Source: Cellulomonas hominis
Lineage (GTDB): Bacteria > Actinomycetota > Actinomycetes > Actinomycetales > Cellulomonadaceae
DNA length: 64,000 bases
Reading direction: 5' to 3'
NCBI RefSeq assembly: GCF_901521055.1
Contig: NZ_CABEGA010000018.1
Coordinates: 62,001-126,000 of the forward strand
The notes below the pieces were generated by a model that had not been told where the DNA came from, searched no databases, and was given only the letters and a program-made list of their open reading frames with translations. Positions 1 to 10,295 of this stretch are shown here, piece by piece. Numbering within the stretch: position 1 is the first letter of the stretch; each line of letters starts with the position of its first letter. The position numbers and the translations under genes are program-made.

Positions 1-413
1 GCTCGAACCTCTCCGGCGGGCAGCGCCAGCGGCTGGCCATCGCCCGTGCGCTGGTGCGGCGGCCCCGGCTGCTCGTGCTGGACGACGCGACCTCGGCCGT
101 CGACCCGCGGGTCGAGCAGGGCATCCTCACCGGGCTGCGGGAGCACACCGGCGACGCCGCGGGCGGGCCGACCGTCCTGCTCGTCGCGTACCGGATGTCG
201 TCGGTGCTGCTCGCCGACGAGGTCGTGCACGTGGAGGGCGGCCGGGTGGTCGACCAGGGCACCCACGCGGAGCTGCTGGCCCGCGACCCGGGCTACCGGG
301 CGCTCGCCACGGCGTACGAGGACGAGTCGGAGCGCCGCGCGGCGCTGCGCGCGGAGGCGCTGGACGCGGAGGCCGCCGCCGAGGACGCGCTGGACGCGGA
401 GGGGGCACGATGA
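1..413 (+). CDS. ABC exporter subunit, C-terminal end only (degenerate ATPase site)
   Basis: This is the end of an ABC transporter cut by the window edge; the reading frame is open from base 3. It shows the ABC signature LSGGQ, then Walker B LLVLDDATSAVD and a switch region reading AYRMSS. In the Walker B the usual catalytic Glu is Asp (LDD), and the switch His is Tyr. In heterodimeric ABC exporters one subunit carries such a non-catalytic site. The next gene overlaps by ATGA and carries the normal LDE and AHR residues, so the two probably form one heterodimeric membrane exporter. The tail after the nucleotide-binding domain is Ala/Glu-rich. The substrate cannot be told from sequence. Confidence 0.9.
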   Translation, partial: SNLSGGQRQRLAIARALVRRPRLLVLDDATSAVDPRVEQGILTGLREHTGDAAGGPTVLLVAYRMSSVLLADEVVHVEGGRVVDQGTHAELLARDPGYRALATAYEDESERRAALRAEALDAEAAAEDALDAEGAR

Positions 414-2230
414 GCGCGCAGGACCGGCCGTCCGGGCTGGGCGGGACCGAGCAGCTCGGGGTGCTGGGCACCCTGCGGCGGGGCGTGCAGGTGTCCCCGC
501 AGCTCGTGCAGGGCCTGTGGGTGACGTTCCTGCTGGCGGTGCTCGCCGCGGCGGGCAAGGTCGTGGTCCCGGTCGCCGTCCAGCAGGTGATGGACACCGG
601 CGTGCTCGCCGAGGGCGGTCCCGACATCCGCCGCGTCGTGACGCTGGTGTGCGCCGCGGCCCTCGCGCTCGTCGCCGGCGGGGTCTGCTCGGCGCTGGTC
701 AACGTGCGGCTGTTCCGGGCCAGCGAGGCCGGGCTGGCCGAGCTCCGCGTCCGGGCGTTCCGGCACGTGCACGACCTGTCCGTGCTCACGCAGAACACCG
801 AGCGGCGCGGGTCGCTGGTGTCGCGGGTGACGTCGGACGTCGACACGATCTCGCTGTTCGTGCAGTGGGGCGGCATCATGCTGCTGGTCTCGACGCTGCA
901 GGTGGCGGTGGCGACCGCGCTGATGGCGGCGTACTCGTGGCAGCTGACGATCCTGGTGTGGCTCTGCTTCGGGCCGCTGGTGATCGCCCTGCGCCCGCTT
1001 CAGCGCCGCGTGAACGTCGCCTACACCCGGGTGCGCGAGCGCGTCGGCGCCATGCTCGGCGCCGTGTCCGAGGCCGTCGTCGGGGCGGAGACCATCCGGG
1101 CGTACGGCGTGCAGCGCCGCGTCCAGCGGAACGTCGACGCGCGGATCGGCGCCACCCGGGACGCGATGGTCCGGGCCCAGAACACCGTGGCCGTCGTGTT
1201 CTCGTCGGGCGTCCTCGTCGCGAACCTCGTGCTCGCCGTGGTCGTGGTCGCCGGCACCGCGCTCGGGGTCGCCGGGGACCTCAGCGTCGGCCGGCTGCTG
1301 GCGTTCCTGTTCCTGGTCCAGCTGTTCACCGGTCCGGTGCAGCAGGCCACCGAGGTGCTGAACGAGCTGCAGAACGCCGTCGCCGGGTGGCGGCGGGTGC
1401 TCGGCATCATCGACACGCCCGTGCAGGTGGCCGACCCCGGGCCTCGCGGCGTGCCGTCGCCGCGGGGGCCTGCGGCCGTCGAGCTGCGGGGCGTCGGCTT
1501 CGCCTACCCGGACGGGCCGCCCGTGCTGCACGGCGTCGACCTGCGGCTCCCGGCCGGCCGGTCCACCGCCGTGGTCGGGGCGACGGGCTCGGGCAAGACG
1601 ACGATCGCCAAGCTCGTGACCCGGCTGATGGACCCGACGCAGGGCGAGGTGCTGCTGGACGGCACGGACCTGCGGACCGTCCGGGCGGCCGACCTGCGCC
1701 GCCGCGTCGTCATGGTGCCGCAGGAGGGCTTCCTGTTCGACGCCACGCTCGCCGAGAACCTCGTGTACGGGCTGCGGACCCCGGACGGCCGCACCCCGAC
1801 CCCGCAGGCGGCGGAGCCGCAGCTGCGCGCCGCGCTGGCGGAGCTCGGCCTGTCCGACTGGGTCGACGAGCTCCCGAGCGGGCTGCACACGCCGGTCGGC
1901 CAGCGCGGCGAGGCGCTGTCGGCGGGGGAGCGGCAGCTGGTCGCGCTGACCCGGGCCTACCTGGCCGACGCGGACCTGCTGGTGCTCGACGAGGCGACGT
2001 CCGCCGTCGACCCCGCCACCGAGGTGCGGATCGCCCGGGCGCTGGACTCCCTCACCACAGGCCGCAGCACCGTCACCATCGCGCACCGCCTGTCCACGGC
2101 GGAGGCGGCGGACCTCGTCGTGGTCGTCGACGCCGGGCGGGTCGTCGAGCACGGGCAGCACGACCGGCTCGTCGCGCAGGACGGCGTGTACGCGGCGATG
2201 CACCGGGCCTGGGTCTCGCAGACGCGCTGA
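410..2230 (+). CDS. ABC exporter, fused membrane and ATPase domains
   Basis: This 606-residue half-transporter has an N-terminal six-helix exporter-type membrane domain (about residues 35-330) and a C-terminal ATP-binding domain. Visible motifs are Walker A GATGSGKTT, a Q-loop (VPQEGFLFD), the signature LSAGERQ, Walker B LLVLDEATSAVD and the switch AHRLST. The signature departs from LSGGQ. In a heterodimer it would pair with the degenerate Walker site of the preceding subunit, leaving one consensus ATPase site. The ATG overlaps the upstream stop (ATGA), which indicates translational coupling. The exported substrate is unknown; drugs, lipids or peptides are all possible for this family. Confidence 0.93.
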   Translation: MSAQDRPSGLGGTEQLGVLGTLRRGVQVSPQLVQGLWVTFLLAVLAAAGKVVVPVAVQQVMDTGVLAEGGPDIRRVVTLVCAAALALVAGGVCSALVNVRLFRASEAGLAELRVRAFRHVHDLSVLTQNTERRGSLVSRVTSDVDTISLFVQWGGIMLLVSTLQVAVATALMAAYSWQLTILVWLCFGPLVIALRPLQRRVNVAYTRVRERVGAMLGAVSEAVVGAETIRAYGVQRRVQRNVDARIGATRDAMVRAQNTVAVVFSSGVLVANLVLAVVVVAGTALGVAGDLSVGRLLAFLFLVQLFTGPVQQATEVLNELQNAVAGWRRVLGIIDTPVQVADPGPRGVPSPRGPAAVELRGVGFAYPDGPPVLHGVDLRLPAGRSTAVVGATGSGKTTIAKLVTRLMDPTQGEVLLDGTDLRTVRAADLRRRVVMVPQEGFLFDATLAENLVYGLRTPDGRTPTPQAAEPQLRAALAELGLSDWVDELPSGLHTPVGQRGEALSAGERQLVALTRAYLADADLLVLDEATSAVDPATEVRIARALDSLTTGRSTVTIAHRLSTAEAADLVVVVDAGRVVEHGQHDRLVAQDGVYAAMHRAWVSQTR

Positions 2231-2260
2231 GCTGGTCGCCGCCGCGGGCCGTCCGCGTGG

Positions 2261-2266
2261 CAGGAT
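2261..2266 (+). promoter_or_regulatory. -10 element of probable leaderless hisI-trpE transcript
   Basis: CAGGAT ends exactly 6 bases before the GTG of hisI and there is no ribosome binding site in the gap, so transcription probably starts at or next to the start codon. The same spacing recurs at several genes in this window. Confidence 0.5.
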
Positions 2267-2272
2267 CGGGGG

Positions 2273-2692
2273 GTGACGGACGAGCAGAACCCCGGACCCC
2301 TCGGCACCTCCGGACTCGACCCCGCGGTGGCCTCCCGGCTGACCCGCGACGCGGCCGGTCTGGTCGCGGCGGTCGTGCAGCAGCACGACACCGGCGAGGT
2401 GCTGATGGTCGGCTGGATGGACGACGAGGCCCTGCACCGCACCCTCACCACGGGGCGCGTGACGTTCTGGAGCCGGTCCCGGCAGGAGTACTGGCGCAAG
2501 GGCGACACCTCCGGCCACGCCCAGTACGTGAAGTCCGTGGAGCTCGACTGCGACGGCGACGCGCTCCTGGTGCGCGTCGACCAGGTGGGCGTCGCCTGCC
2601 ACACGGGCACGCGCACCTGCTTCGAGGCGGGCGGTCGGCTCGACGCGGTCGTCGGCGAGCGGCCCGCCGTGTCCGCGGGGGAGCGCTCGTGA
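2273..2692 (+). CDS. hisI: phosphoribosyl-AMP cyclohydrolase
   Basis: This cytosolic enzyme opens the adenine ring of phosphoribosyl-AMP, an early step of histidine biosynthesis. The protein is 139 residues, a normal length for a stand-alone HisI without the HisE pyrophosphohydrolase domain. It shows [22 protein letters not shown] and the metal-site segment [13 protein letters not shown] followed by [12 protein letters not shown], containing the conserved cysteines and acidic residues. The GTG start follows a -10-like CAGGAT by 6 bases. Its stop overlaps the GTG of trpE (GTGA), so histidine and tryptophan genes share a transcript. hisI next to trpE is a common actinobacterial arrangement. Confidence 0.95.
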   Translation: MTDEQNPGPLGTSGLDPAVASRLTRDAAGLVAAVVQQHDTGEVLMVGWMDDEALHRTLTTGRVTFWSRSRQEYWRKGDTSGHAQYVKSVELDCDGDALLVRVDQVGVACHTGTRTCFEAGGRLDAVVGERPAVSAGERS

Positions 2693-4275
2693 CCGCCGAC
2701 GCGCCCGCGGCGGCCGCCGCCACCCCGCAGGCCCCGGCCGTGGACGTCCCCTGGGGGGCCACGTGGCCCGCGCTGGACGAGTTCCGCGAGCTCGCCGGCA
2801 CGCGCCGGGTCATCCCCGTCGTGCGGCGGCTGCTGGCCGACGACACCACGCCCGTCGGCCTGTACCGGACGCTCGCGGCGGGCCGTCCCGGGACGTTCAT
2901 CCTCGAGTCCGCGGAGTCCGACGGCACCTGGTCGCGCTGGTCGTTCGTCGGCGTGCGCTCCCGCGCCACGCTGACCGTCCGCGACGGCCGCGCGGTGTGG
3001 ACCGGTGACGTGCCCGCGGGCGTCCCGACGCAGGGCGACCCCCTGGCCGTGCTCGGGGAGACGCTCGAGGTGCTGCGCACCCCCGCCGTGCCCGGCCTGC
3101 CCCCGCTGACCGGCGGGCTCGTCGGCGCGCTCGGCTGGGACGTCGTGCGCCACTGGGAGCCCACGCTGCCCGCGACGGCGCCCGACGAGCTCGGCGTCCC
3201 CGAGATGACGCTGTGCCTCGCGAGCGACCTCGCGATCACCGACCACCACGACGGCTCCGTGTGGCTGGTGGCGAACGCCATCAACTTCGACGGCACCGAC
3301 GAGCGGGTCGACGACGCGCACGCCGACGCGGTCGCCCGGCTGGACGCCATGCAGGACGCGCTCCTGCGGCCCGCGGCGCCGGCGGCCGCCCGGCTGGTCG
3401 ACGCCCCGGTCCCCGAGCTCGAGTTCCGCTCCACGCCGGCCGAGTACGAGGAGGCCGTGGGGATCGGCAAGGAGGCGATCCGGGACGGCGAGGTGTTCCA
3501 GGTGGTGCTCTCGCAGCGCCTCGACCTGGACTGCCCGGCCGAGCCGCTCGACGTCTACCGCGTCCTGCGGACGATCAACCCGAGCCCGTACATGTACTAC
3601 CTGCAGCTGCAGGACGCCGACGGGCACGACTTCGCGGTGGTCGGTTCCAGCCCGGAGACGCTGGTCAAGGTCACCGAGGGCCACGTCACGACGTTCCCCA
3701 TCGCCGGGTCGCGGCCCCGCGGGGCCACACCGGAGGAGGACCGGGCGCTGCACGACGAGCTCCTGGCCGACCCCAAGGAGCGCGCCGAGCACCTCATGCT
3801 GGTCGACCTCGCGCGCAACGACCTGGTGAAGGTGTGCGAGCCAGCGACCGTCGAGGTCGTCGAGTTCATGGCCGTGCGCCGGTTCAGCCACATCATGCAC
3901 ATCTGCTCCACGGTCGTCGGCCGCCTCCGGGCGGGGGCCACCGCGCTCGGCGCGTTCACCGCGACGTTCCCGGCCGGCACGCTCTCGGGGGCCCCGAAGC
4001 CGCGGGCGATCGCGCTGATCGACGAGATCGAGCCTGCCCGCCGGGGCATCTACGGCGGCACGGTCGGCTACTTCGACCTCGCGGGCGACATGGACATGGC
4101 GATCGCGATCCGGACGGCGCTCATCCGGGACGGCCGCGCGAGCGTCCAGGCCGGTGCGGGCATCGTCGCGGACTCCGTGCCGGCGACCGAGCACCAGGAG
4201 TCGCGCGACAAGGCCGCCGCCGCGGTGCGGGCCGTGCAGATCGCCGCCCGGCTGCGGCCGGTCGGCCGGCCGTGA
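2689..4275 (+). CDS. trpE: anthranilate synthase component I
   Basis: TrpE makes anthranilate from chorismate, with ammonia from a TrpG glutamine amidotransferase that is not in this window. The 528-residue protein has an N-terminal regulatory part with an LES-type motif (ILESAE, about residues 69-75) matching the tryptophan feedback site, and a C-terminal chorismate-binding domain. PIAGS (about residue 338) carries the Ala typical of anthranilate synthase rather than the Lys of PabB. LARNDL and SGAPKPRA are also present. I start it at the GTG that overlaps the hisI stop, because the open frame upstream of it runs through hisI and the ABC gene in another frame. The downstream membrane gene overlaps its stop. 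Confidence 0.96.
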   Translation: MTADAPAAAAATPQAPAVDVPWGATWPALDEFRELAGTRRVIPVVRRLLADDTTPVGLYRTLAAGRPGTFILESAESDGTWSRWSFVGVRSRATLTVRDGRAVWTGDVPAGVPTQGDPLAVLGETLEVLRTPAVPGLPPLTGGLVGALGWDVVRHWEPTLPATAPDELGVPEMTLCLASDLAITDHHDGSVWLVANAINFDGTDERVDDAHADAVARLDAMQDALLRPAAPAAARLVDAPVPELEFRSTPAEYEEAVGIGKEAIRDGEVFQVVLSQRLDLDCPAEPLDVYRVLRTINPSPYMYYLQLQDADGHDFAVVGSSPETLVKVTEGHVTTFPIAGSRPRGATPEEDRALHDELLADPKERAEHLMLVDLARNDLVKVCEPATVEVVEFMAVRRFSHIMHICSTVVGRLRAGATALGAFTATFPAGTLSGAPKPRAIALIDEIEPARRGIYGGTVGYFDLAGDMDMAIAIRTALIRDGRASVQAGAGIVADSVPATEHQESRDKAAAAVRAVQIAARLRPVGRP

Positions 4276-4961
4276 CGGCGGAGGAGGCGGGTCCCACGGG
4301 CACGACGGGCCGTAGTCCCGGCCGCGGGCGCTTGGTGCTCGTGCTGCTGCTGCTGTCCGGCCTGGTGGCGTTGACCGCGCTGCCGGTGTGGATCACGGCC
4401 ACGGCTGCCAGCCCCGTCGCCGAGGAGGTCGACGTCGTGGTCCGCGGCACGGCCGCCGCACCGGGTCTGGTGGCGGCCGCGCTCGTGCTGCTCGCGGCCG
4501 CGGCAGCGCTCGGCCTCGTCGGGCGCGTCGGGCGCTGGGTGGTCGTCGTGGTCGTGGCCGCGGGCGGCGCGCTGGTCGTCGCCTCCGCGCTGGCCGCGCG
4601 CTCCGGGGCCACCGCCACCGCCGAGCGGGCCGCCGCCGAGGCGACCGGGGTGCCGAGCCTCACGGCCGGCCCGGAGGTCGCCGCCTGGCCCCTGGTGTCC
4701 GCCGCGCTGGGCGTGCTCGTCCTCGTGGCCGCCGTCGGGCTCGCCCGGGCGTCCGGCCGCTGGGCGGCGCCGTCGGACCGCCACGAGCGCGCGTCCGGCC
4801 CCAGGGCGCGTCCCACGGCCGACGCGGCGGCGGGGCGGGCAGCCGGACCGGCGACGGCCCCCGACGCGCCGACGGGACGTCCCGCGCACCCCGTCACGCC
4901 CGACCCGTCCGACGAGCGCGGGACGTGGGACGCGCTGACGCGTGGGGACGACCCGACCTGA
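4272..4961 (+). CDS. Trp biosynthesis-associated membrane protein
   Basis: This 229-residue protein has about four hydrophobic helices (around residues 20-45, 65-85, 88-110 and 142-162) and a polar Pro/Ala-rich tail. Its size, topology and place directly after trpE (GTGA overlap) match the actinobacterial family annotated as Trp biosynthesis-associated membrane protein, whose biochemical function is not known. Placement in the cell membrane is predicted from the helices. Translational coupling to trpE suggests production in step with anthranilate synthase. I assign the family mainly from context. Confidence 0.8.
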   Translation: MTAEEAGPTGTTGRSPGRGRLVLVLLLLSGLVALTALPVWITATAASPVAEEVDVVVRGTAAAPGLVAAALVLLAAAAALGLVGRVGRWVVVVVVAAGGALVVASALAARSGATATAERAAAEATGVPSLTAGPEVAAWPLVSAALGVLVLVAAVGLARASGRWAAPSDRHERASGPRARPTADAAAGRAAGPATAPDAPTGRPAHPVTPDPSDERGTWDALTRGDDPT

Positions 4962-5007
4962 CAGGTCCGCTAGGGTGACGACACACAGTCATGAAAGGTG
5001 TTCCACG

Positions 5008-5328
5008 ATGGTCGAGCAGTCGCTCCGTTCCCACGGCGTCGTGTCGGGGGCGCAGAACACACCCCGCACCGAGACGCTGCGGCTGCCCCCGAAGGCCCCG
5101 CCGACGAACCACGGCCACACCGCTGCCGCCTGGACCACGACGATCGTCGTCCTGTTCGGCTCGGTGGCCGCGGCCCTGGGCCTGATCCTCGACCACACCT
5201 GGATGTTCTACGCCGGCATCGGCGTGGCGCTGCTCGGGGTCGTGGTCGGCAAGGTGCTGCAGGTCCTGGGCTACGGCCAGGGCGGCAAGCACACGCTGGA
5301 GAAGGCCAGGAAGAACGGCGGGCACTGA
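5008..5328 (+). CDS. HGxxPAAW-type small membrane protein
   Basis: This 106-residue protein has a polar N-terminus, the motif HGHTAAAW (residues around 34-41, a variant of HGxxPAAW) and two membrane helices immediately after it. I chose the ATG at 5008 because GAAAGG lies about 8 bases upstream; the frame is open further upstream but without coding character. This family is found next to trp genes in many actinobacteria and has no established function. A TAGGGT hexamer at 4971-4976 may be a -10 element giving the gene its own promoter within the trp cluster. Confidence 0.8.
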   Translation: MVEQSLRSHGVVSGAQNTPRTETLRLPPKAPPTNHGHTAAAWTTTIVVLFGSVAAALGLILDHTWMFYAGIGVALLGVVVGKVLQVLGYGQGGKHTLEKARKNGGH

Positions 5329-5447
5329 CCCGACGGCCCGTCACGGTGGACGTGAGGGCCGCGCTCCGGTAGACCTGGGGCCCCGGCAGCCGCCCGACCA
5401 GGGCTGATGCCGGCCGACCGCATCCACTCGAGAGCACGAGGAGCTCC

Positions 5448-5978
5448 ATGTCGACCCCGAACGAGCCGCAGGACCCGTACTCCGCCCCCGACGGCCAGGG
5501 CTCCGGCGACCAGTCCGGGTCCGTGCCGCCGTACCAGGGCGGCACGCCCTCGCAGGGCGCCGGGCAGAGCGGCATCCCGCAGTACGGCCAGTACACCGGT
5601 GGCGAGCCCGCCGGGGGCTACGGCCAGCCGGCCGGTGGCTACGGCCAGCCCGCCCCGTACCCGCAGGGCGGCCCCCAGGGCTACGGCGCCGGGTTCTACC
5701 CCAAGAACAACCTGGCCGTCTGGTCGCTGGTCCTGGCGATCGTCGGCTTCTTCGTCTGCTCGATCTTCACGAGCATCCCCGGCATCATCGTCGGGTCGAA
5801 GGCGAAGCAGGCCGTCGCGCGCGGCGAGGCGAACAACGGCTCGCTCGCCAACGCCGGCTACATCACGTCGTGGATCGTCACGGGCCTGCAGGCCATCTTC
5901 CTGATCTTCTTCGTCATCGCGATCGCGACCGGTGGCTTCGCCGCGTACCTCGACTCGATCGACTCCACCACGTACTGA
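5448..5978 (+). CDS. DUF4190 membrane protein with Gly/Gln/Tyr-rich N-terminus
   Basis: The protein has 176 residues. The first 85 or so are low-complexity, rich in Gly, Pro, Gln and Tyr, with GGYGQPA repeated twice. A two-helix membrane domain starting [15 protein letters not shown] follows and is characteristic of DUF4190. The loop between the helices carries the polar KAKQAVARGEANNGSLANAG stretch typical of the family. A GAGGAG ribosome binding site precedes the ATG. The function is unknown. A paralogue of the same layout lies at 6532, separated only by a DUF2752 gene, so this is a small membrane-protein cassette inside the trp cluster. Confidence 0.85.
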   Translation: MSTPNEPQDPYSAPDGQGSGDQSGSVPPYQGGTPSQGAGQSGIPQYGQYTGGEPAGGYGQPAGGYGQPAPYPQGGPQGYGAGFYPKNNLAVWSLVLAIVGFFVCSIFTSIPGIIVGSKAKQAVARGEANNGSLANAGYITSWIVTGLQAIFLIFFVIAIATGGFAAYLDSIDSTTY

Positions 5979-5979
5979 C

Positions 5980-6417
5980 GTGGCCACGGCCGCCCCGCCG
6001 GAGACCCTCGCGCCTCGAGCGCGGCTGCGTGCCGCGCGTGGGCCGCTGCTGGTCGCCGGCGGGGCGGCCGTCGTCGCGCTCGGGCTCGTGCTCGTCGACC
6101 CGCACGAGCCCGGGTCCTGGGGCGTGTGCCCCGTGTACGCCCTGACCGGCCGCTTCTGCGCCGGCTGCGGGGTCCTGCGGGCGACGCGCGACCTGCTGGC
6201 CGGGGACCTCCCCGGGGCGTGGGGCATGAACCCGCTGTGGGTGCTCGCGGTCCCGCTGCTCGCCGCGCTCTGGGGGCGCTGGCTGGTCCGGACGCTGCGC
6301 ACCGGGCGTCCCGCCGCGGCGCCGCCGGCCCGGGTCGCGGTCGTCACGGGTGCCGTGATCGTGCTGTACAGCGTCGCGCGGAACGTCCCCGCGTGGGCCG
6401 GGGTGCTGGCACCGTGA
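5980..6417 (+). CDS. DUF2752 membrane protein
   Basis: The 145-residue product contains the DUF2752 hallmark [15 protein letters not shown] followed by [16 protein letters not shown] and NPLWV, with hydrophobic helices on both sides. The paired cysteines (CxGCG) are conserved in the family, but their role is unknown. I use the GTG one base after the stop of the upstream DUF4190 gene; the longer open frame overlaps that gene heavily. A cell-membrane location is inferred from two or three hydrophobic segments. Its position with the trp genes is common in actinobacteria. Confidence 0.85.
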   Translation: MATAAPPETLAPRARLRAARGPLLVAGGAAVVALGLVLVDPHEPGSWGVCPVYALTGRFCAGCGVLRATRDLLAGDLPGAWGMNPLWVLAVPLLAALWGRWLVRTLRTGRPAAAPPARVAVVTGAVIVLYSVARNVPAWAGVLAP

Positions 6418-6477
6418 ACCCCGCGCCGGACGGGTGAACACCCTGCCCGGCCGGCTCGTGGCGGCGCGCCGGGTCCC

Positions 6478-6483
6478 TAGGAT
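6478..6483 (+). promoter_or_regulatory. possible -10 element before second DUF4190 gene
   Basis: TAGGAT lies about 49 bases upstream of the GTG at 6532, leaving a leader that carries an AGGAGG ribosome binding site at 6521-6526. I see no clear -35 box. Confidence 0.35.
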
Positions 6484-6531
6484 GCCCGGGACGGTGCGGA
6501 GCGCACCTGCACCGCAGCCCAGGAGGATCCC

Positions 6532-7056
6532 GTGTCGACCCCGTACCCGCCGACCGGGCCGTTCCCGGGGCAGGAGCCGCAGCACGACCCCGCCGCCCAG
6601 GGGAGCCCGTACGGCCCCGCGCCGCAGCCCTCCGCGGCCCGCGACCCGTACGCGGCCCAGCACCCGTACGCCGGGTACGCGGCTCAGCACCCGTACGCGG
6701 CCCAGCAGCAGGACCCGTACGCGGCGGCGCCCTCCGCGATCCACCCCGCGGTGGCCCCGGCGTGGGGCACCGCCGCGTACGCGCCCGGCTACGGCTACGG
6801 CTACCCGAGCAACGGCCTCGCCGTCTGGTCGCTCGTGCTCGGTGTCGTCGGCGTGGTCCTCGCCGGTCCCCTCGCGGGCGTCCCCGCCATCATCACCGGC
6901 GTGCTCGCGCGCCGGGCGGTCGCCGAGGGCCGGGCGGACAACGGCGGGCTGGCCACGGCGGGCATCGTCCTGGGAGCCGTCGGGACCGGGTTCGGGCTGC
7001 TGGGGCTCCTCTTCGTCCTGGCGCCGCTGCTGCTGGTGGGCGCCTCCTCGTTCTAG
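6532..7056 (+). CDS. DUF4190 membrane protein with PYA repeats
   Basis: This is a 174-residue paralogue of the gene at 5448. The N-terminal 80 residues contain repeated PYAAQ/HPYA units (residues about 38-65) and end in a Gly/Tyr stretch. The DUF4190 two-helix domain starts [19 protein letters not shown] and has a polar loop ([18 protein letters not shown]). It has a GTG start with AGGAGG six bases upstream. Function is unknown. The repeats are rich in Tyr, Pro and Gln, suggesting a flexible cytoplasmic tail. Confidence 0.85.
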   Translation: MSTPYPPTGPFPGQEPQHDPAAQGSPYGPAPQPSAARDPYAAQHPYAGYAAQHPYAAQQQDPYAAAPSAIHPAVAPAWGTAAYAPGYGYGYPSNGLAVWSLVLGVVGVVLAGPLAGVPAIITGVLARRAVAEGRADNGGLATAGIVLGAVGTGFGLLGLLFVLAPLLLVGASSF

Positions 7057-7130
7057 ACGCGGCCGGTGGGCTCGGCGGGCCGGGTGTCCCATCCCGTGGC
7101 TCCGTGGTCGGGAGCTCCCGCGCGCGCCCG

Positions 7131-7136
7131 TACGAT
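7131..7136 (+). promoter_or_regulatory. possible -10 element of trpCBA transcript
   Basis: TACGAT lies about 120 bases before trpC. A transcript starting near 7143 would carry the nested hairpin at 7198-7240 as its leader. An ATG at 7135 opens a 38-codon frame ending at 7251 that contains no Trp codon, so it is not a classical trp leader peptide. Confidence 0.4.
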
Positions 7137-7197
7137 GGCCGAGGTGGTCGGTGGTCCGGCGCGTCGCCCGGTGCGGGGCGGTGGGGGCACCGCCGAG

Positions 7198-7240
7198 GAG
7201 CCCGGCTCCCGCACCCGCCAGGTGCGCCGCTGCCGGGCTC
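7198..7240 (+). promoter_or_regulatory. nested hairpin in trpC leader
   Basis: GAGCCCGGC (7198-7206) pairs perfectly with GCCGGGCTC (7232-7240). Inside the loop GCACC (7211-7215) pairs with GGTGC (7221-7225) around CGCCA. The outer stem ends directly against GGGGGAG (7241-7247), the trpC ribosome binding site, so folding or unfolding could control translation or transcription of trpCBA. There is no T-tract, so it need not be a terminator. Confidence 0.55.
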
Positions 7241-7258
7241 GGGGGAGATGAGGCGCCG

Positions 7259-8074
7259 ATGGGCACAGTGCTGGACGACATCGTCGCGGGTGTCCGTGAG
7301 GACCTCGCGGAGCGTGAGGCGGCGACGCCGCTCGCCGTGCTCAAGGAGCGCGCCGCCCGGGTGGCGGGCGCCAAGGACTGCGTGTCGCGGCTGCGGCTGG
7401 CCGACGCCGTCACCGTGATCGCCGAGGTCAAGCGGTCGAGCCCGAGCAAGGGCGCCCTGGCCACCATCACCGACCCCGCGGCCCTCGCGGCGGAGTACGA
7501 GAAGGGCGGCGCGACCGTCATCTCCGTGCTCACCGAGCAGCGGAAGTTCAACGGCAGCCTCGCGGACCTCGACAGCGTGCGCGCCGCGGTGGACATCCCG
7601 GTGCTGCGCAAGGACTTCGTCGTCACGCCGTACCAGGTGTGGGAGGCGCGGGCGCACGGGGCGGACCTCGTGCTGCTCATCGTCGCGGCGCTCGAGCAGA
7701 CCGTGCTGACGTCGCTGGTCGAGCGCGTGCACTCCCTGGGCATGACGGCCCTGGTCGAGGTGCACGACACCGAGGAGGTCATGCGCGCGGTGGACGCCGG
7801 CGCGCGGATCATCGGCGTGAACGCCCGCGACCTCAAGACCCTCGAGGTCGACCGCGGCACGTTCGCGCGCGTCGCCCCCGCGATCCCGGCGGACGTCGTG
7901 AAGGTCGCGGAGTCGGGCGTGCGCGGGCCGCACGACGTCATGGACTACGCCCGGGCCGGCGCGGACGCCGTGCTGGTGGGCGAGGCGCTGGTGACGGACG
8001 ACGCGCCGCGGCAGTCCGTCGCGGACCTCGTGGCGGCGGGCGCCCACCCGTCGCTGCGCGCGGTCCGGCAGTAG
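7259..8074 (+). CDS. trpC: indole-3-glycerol phosphate synthase
   Basis: TrpC closes the indole ring, forming indole-3-glycerol phosphate from carboxyphenylaminodeoxyribulose phosphate. The 271-residue single-domain TIM barrel shows [12 protein letters not shown] (catalytic Lys), VLRKDFVV (second catalytic Lys), ALVEVHD and IGVNARDL, and ends with the phosphate-binding AESGV and [11 protein letters not shown] segments. The ATG at 7259 follows GGGGGAG by about 11 bases; upstream sequence in this frame belongs to other genes. trpB and trpA follow closely, forming the second half of the split trp cluster. There is no PRA isomerase (TrpF) fusion. Confidence 0.97.
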   Translation: MGTVLDDIVAGVREDLAEREAATPLAVLKERAARVAGAKDCVSRLRLADAVTVIAEVKRSSPSKGALATITDPAALAAEYEKGGATVISVLTEQRKFNGSLADLDSVRAAVDIPVLRKDFVVTPYQVWEARAHGADLVLLIVAALEQTVLTSLVERVHSLGMTALVEVHDTEEVMRAVDAGARIIGVNARDLKTLEVDRGTFARVAPAIPADVVKVAESGVRGPHDVMDYARAGADAVLVGEALVTDDAPRQSVADLVAAGAHPSLRAVRQ

Positions 8075-8106
8075 CGGGTCAGACCCAGACGAGCGAGGAG
8101 CAGCAC

Positions 8107-9413
<1,307 letters not shown>

Positions 9414-9417
<4 letters not shown>

Positions 9418-10238
9418 GCGACGTGCAGCTCGGGAGCCGGACGGCGGCCACGCTGGACCGGCTGCGGTCCGAGGGCAACGGGCGCGCCGCGCTCGTCGGG
9501 TACCTGCCGCTGGGCTTCCCCGACCTGGCCGGCTCCGTCCGGGCCGCGCGGACGATGGTGGAGGCGGGCGTCGACGTGGTCGAGCTCGGCCTGCCGTACT
9601 CCGACCCCGTGATGGACGGCCCCGTCATCCAGCACGCAGTGGACCGCGCGCTCGCCGGCGGGACGCGGGTGCGGGACGTGTTCGGTGCCGTGGAGCAGAT
9701 CGCCGGGGCCGGTGCCCCCGTGCTGGTGATGACCTACTGGAACCCGGTGCTCCGGTACGGCGTGGATGCCTTCGCGCGGGACCTCGCGGGTGCGGGCGGC
9801 GCCGGGCTCATCACGCCCGACCTCATCCCCGACGAGGGCCAGGAGTGGATCGCGGCGTCCGAGGCGCACGACCTGGACCGGGTGTTCCTGGTGGCCCCGT
9901 CGTCCACGCCGGAGCGGCTCGCGATGACCGCCGCGGCGTCCCGCGGGTTCGTCTACGCCGCGTCGACCATGGGTGTGACGGGGGAGCGGACCACGGTGGG
10001 GGCGCGGGCCGAGCAGCTCGTCGCCGACACCCGGGCGGCGGGCGCGGAGCACGTGTGCGTCGGCCTGGGCGTGTCCCGGCCGGAGCAGGCGCAGGACATC
10101 GGCCGGTACGCGGACGGCGTCATCGTCGGCTCGGCGTTCGTGCGGGCGCTCTCGGGCGCCGAGACGGAGTCGGCCGGTCTCGAGGCCCTGGCCGCGGTGA
10201 CCGCGGGTCTGGCCGAGGGCGTCCGCCGCTCCCGCTGA
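9414..10238 (+). CDS. trpA: tryptophan synthase alpha chain
   Basis: TrpA cleaves indole-3-glycerol phosphate to indole, which channels to TrpB. The 274-residue TIM barrel carries [11 protein letters not shown] with the catalytic Glu (E56) and MDGPVIQ with the catalytic Asp (D67), matching E. coli E49 and D60. PSSTPERL and GLGVSRPEQ are also seen. The GTG overlaps the trpB stop (GTGA), so the two subunits are translationally coupled, as expected for a stoichiometric complex. Confidence 0.97.
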
Positions 10239-10283
10239 CCCCGGGGGTCCGGACGGCCGCACCGGGCGCTCGCCCGCCTGCCT

Positions 10284-10289
10284 TACGCT
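10284..10289 (+). promoter_or_regulatory. -10 element of probable leaderless lgt transcript
   Basis: TACGCT ends 6 bases before the GTG of lgt, and no Shine-Dalgarno sequence fits in the gap. This suggests lgt has its own leaderless promoter after trpA. Confidence 0.5.
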
Positions 10290-10295
10290 GCCGGT

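Noticed and set aside
46-2688. Extension of the trpE reading frame back to base 46
   Set aside because: That stretch is the wrong frame of the ABC transporter and hisI genes and has Arg/Pro-rich shadow composition. trpE starts at 2689, overlapping the hisI stop.
6432-6443. GGGTG-AA-CACCC inverted repeat before the second DUF4190 gene
   Set aside because: The arms resemble the island palindrome read outward, but orientation and spacer differ and it lies outside the island. A chance match is likely in DNA of this composition.
7135-7251. trp leader peptide before trpC
   Set aside because: The 38-codon frame has no Trp codon and mostly Arg/Gly, so it does not fit ribosome-stalling attenuation. 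The hairpin remains of interest by itself.
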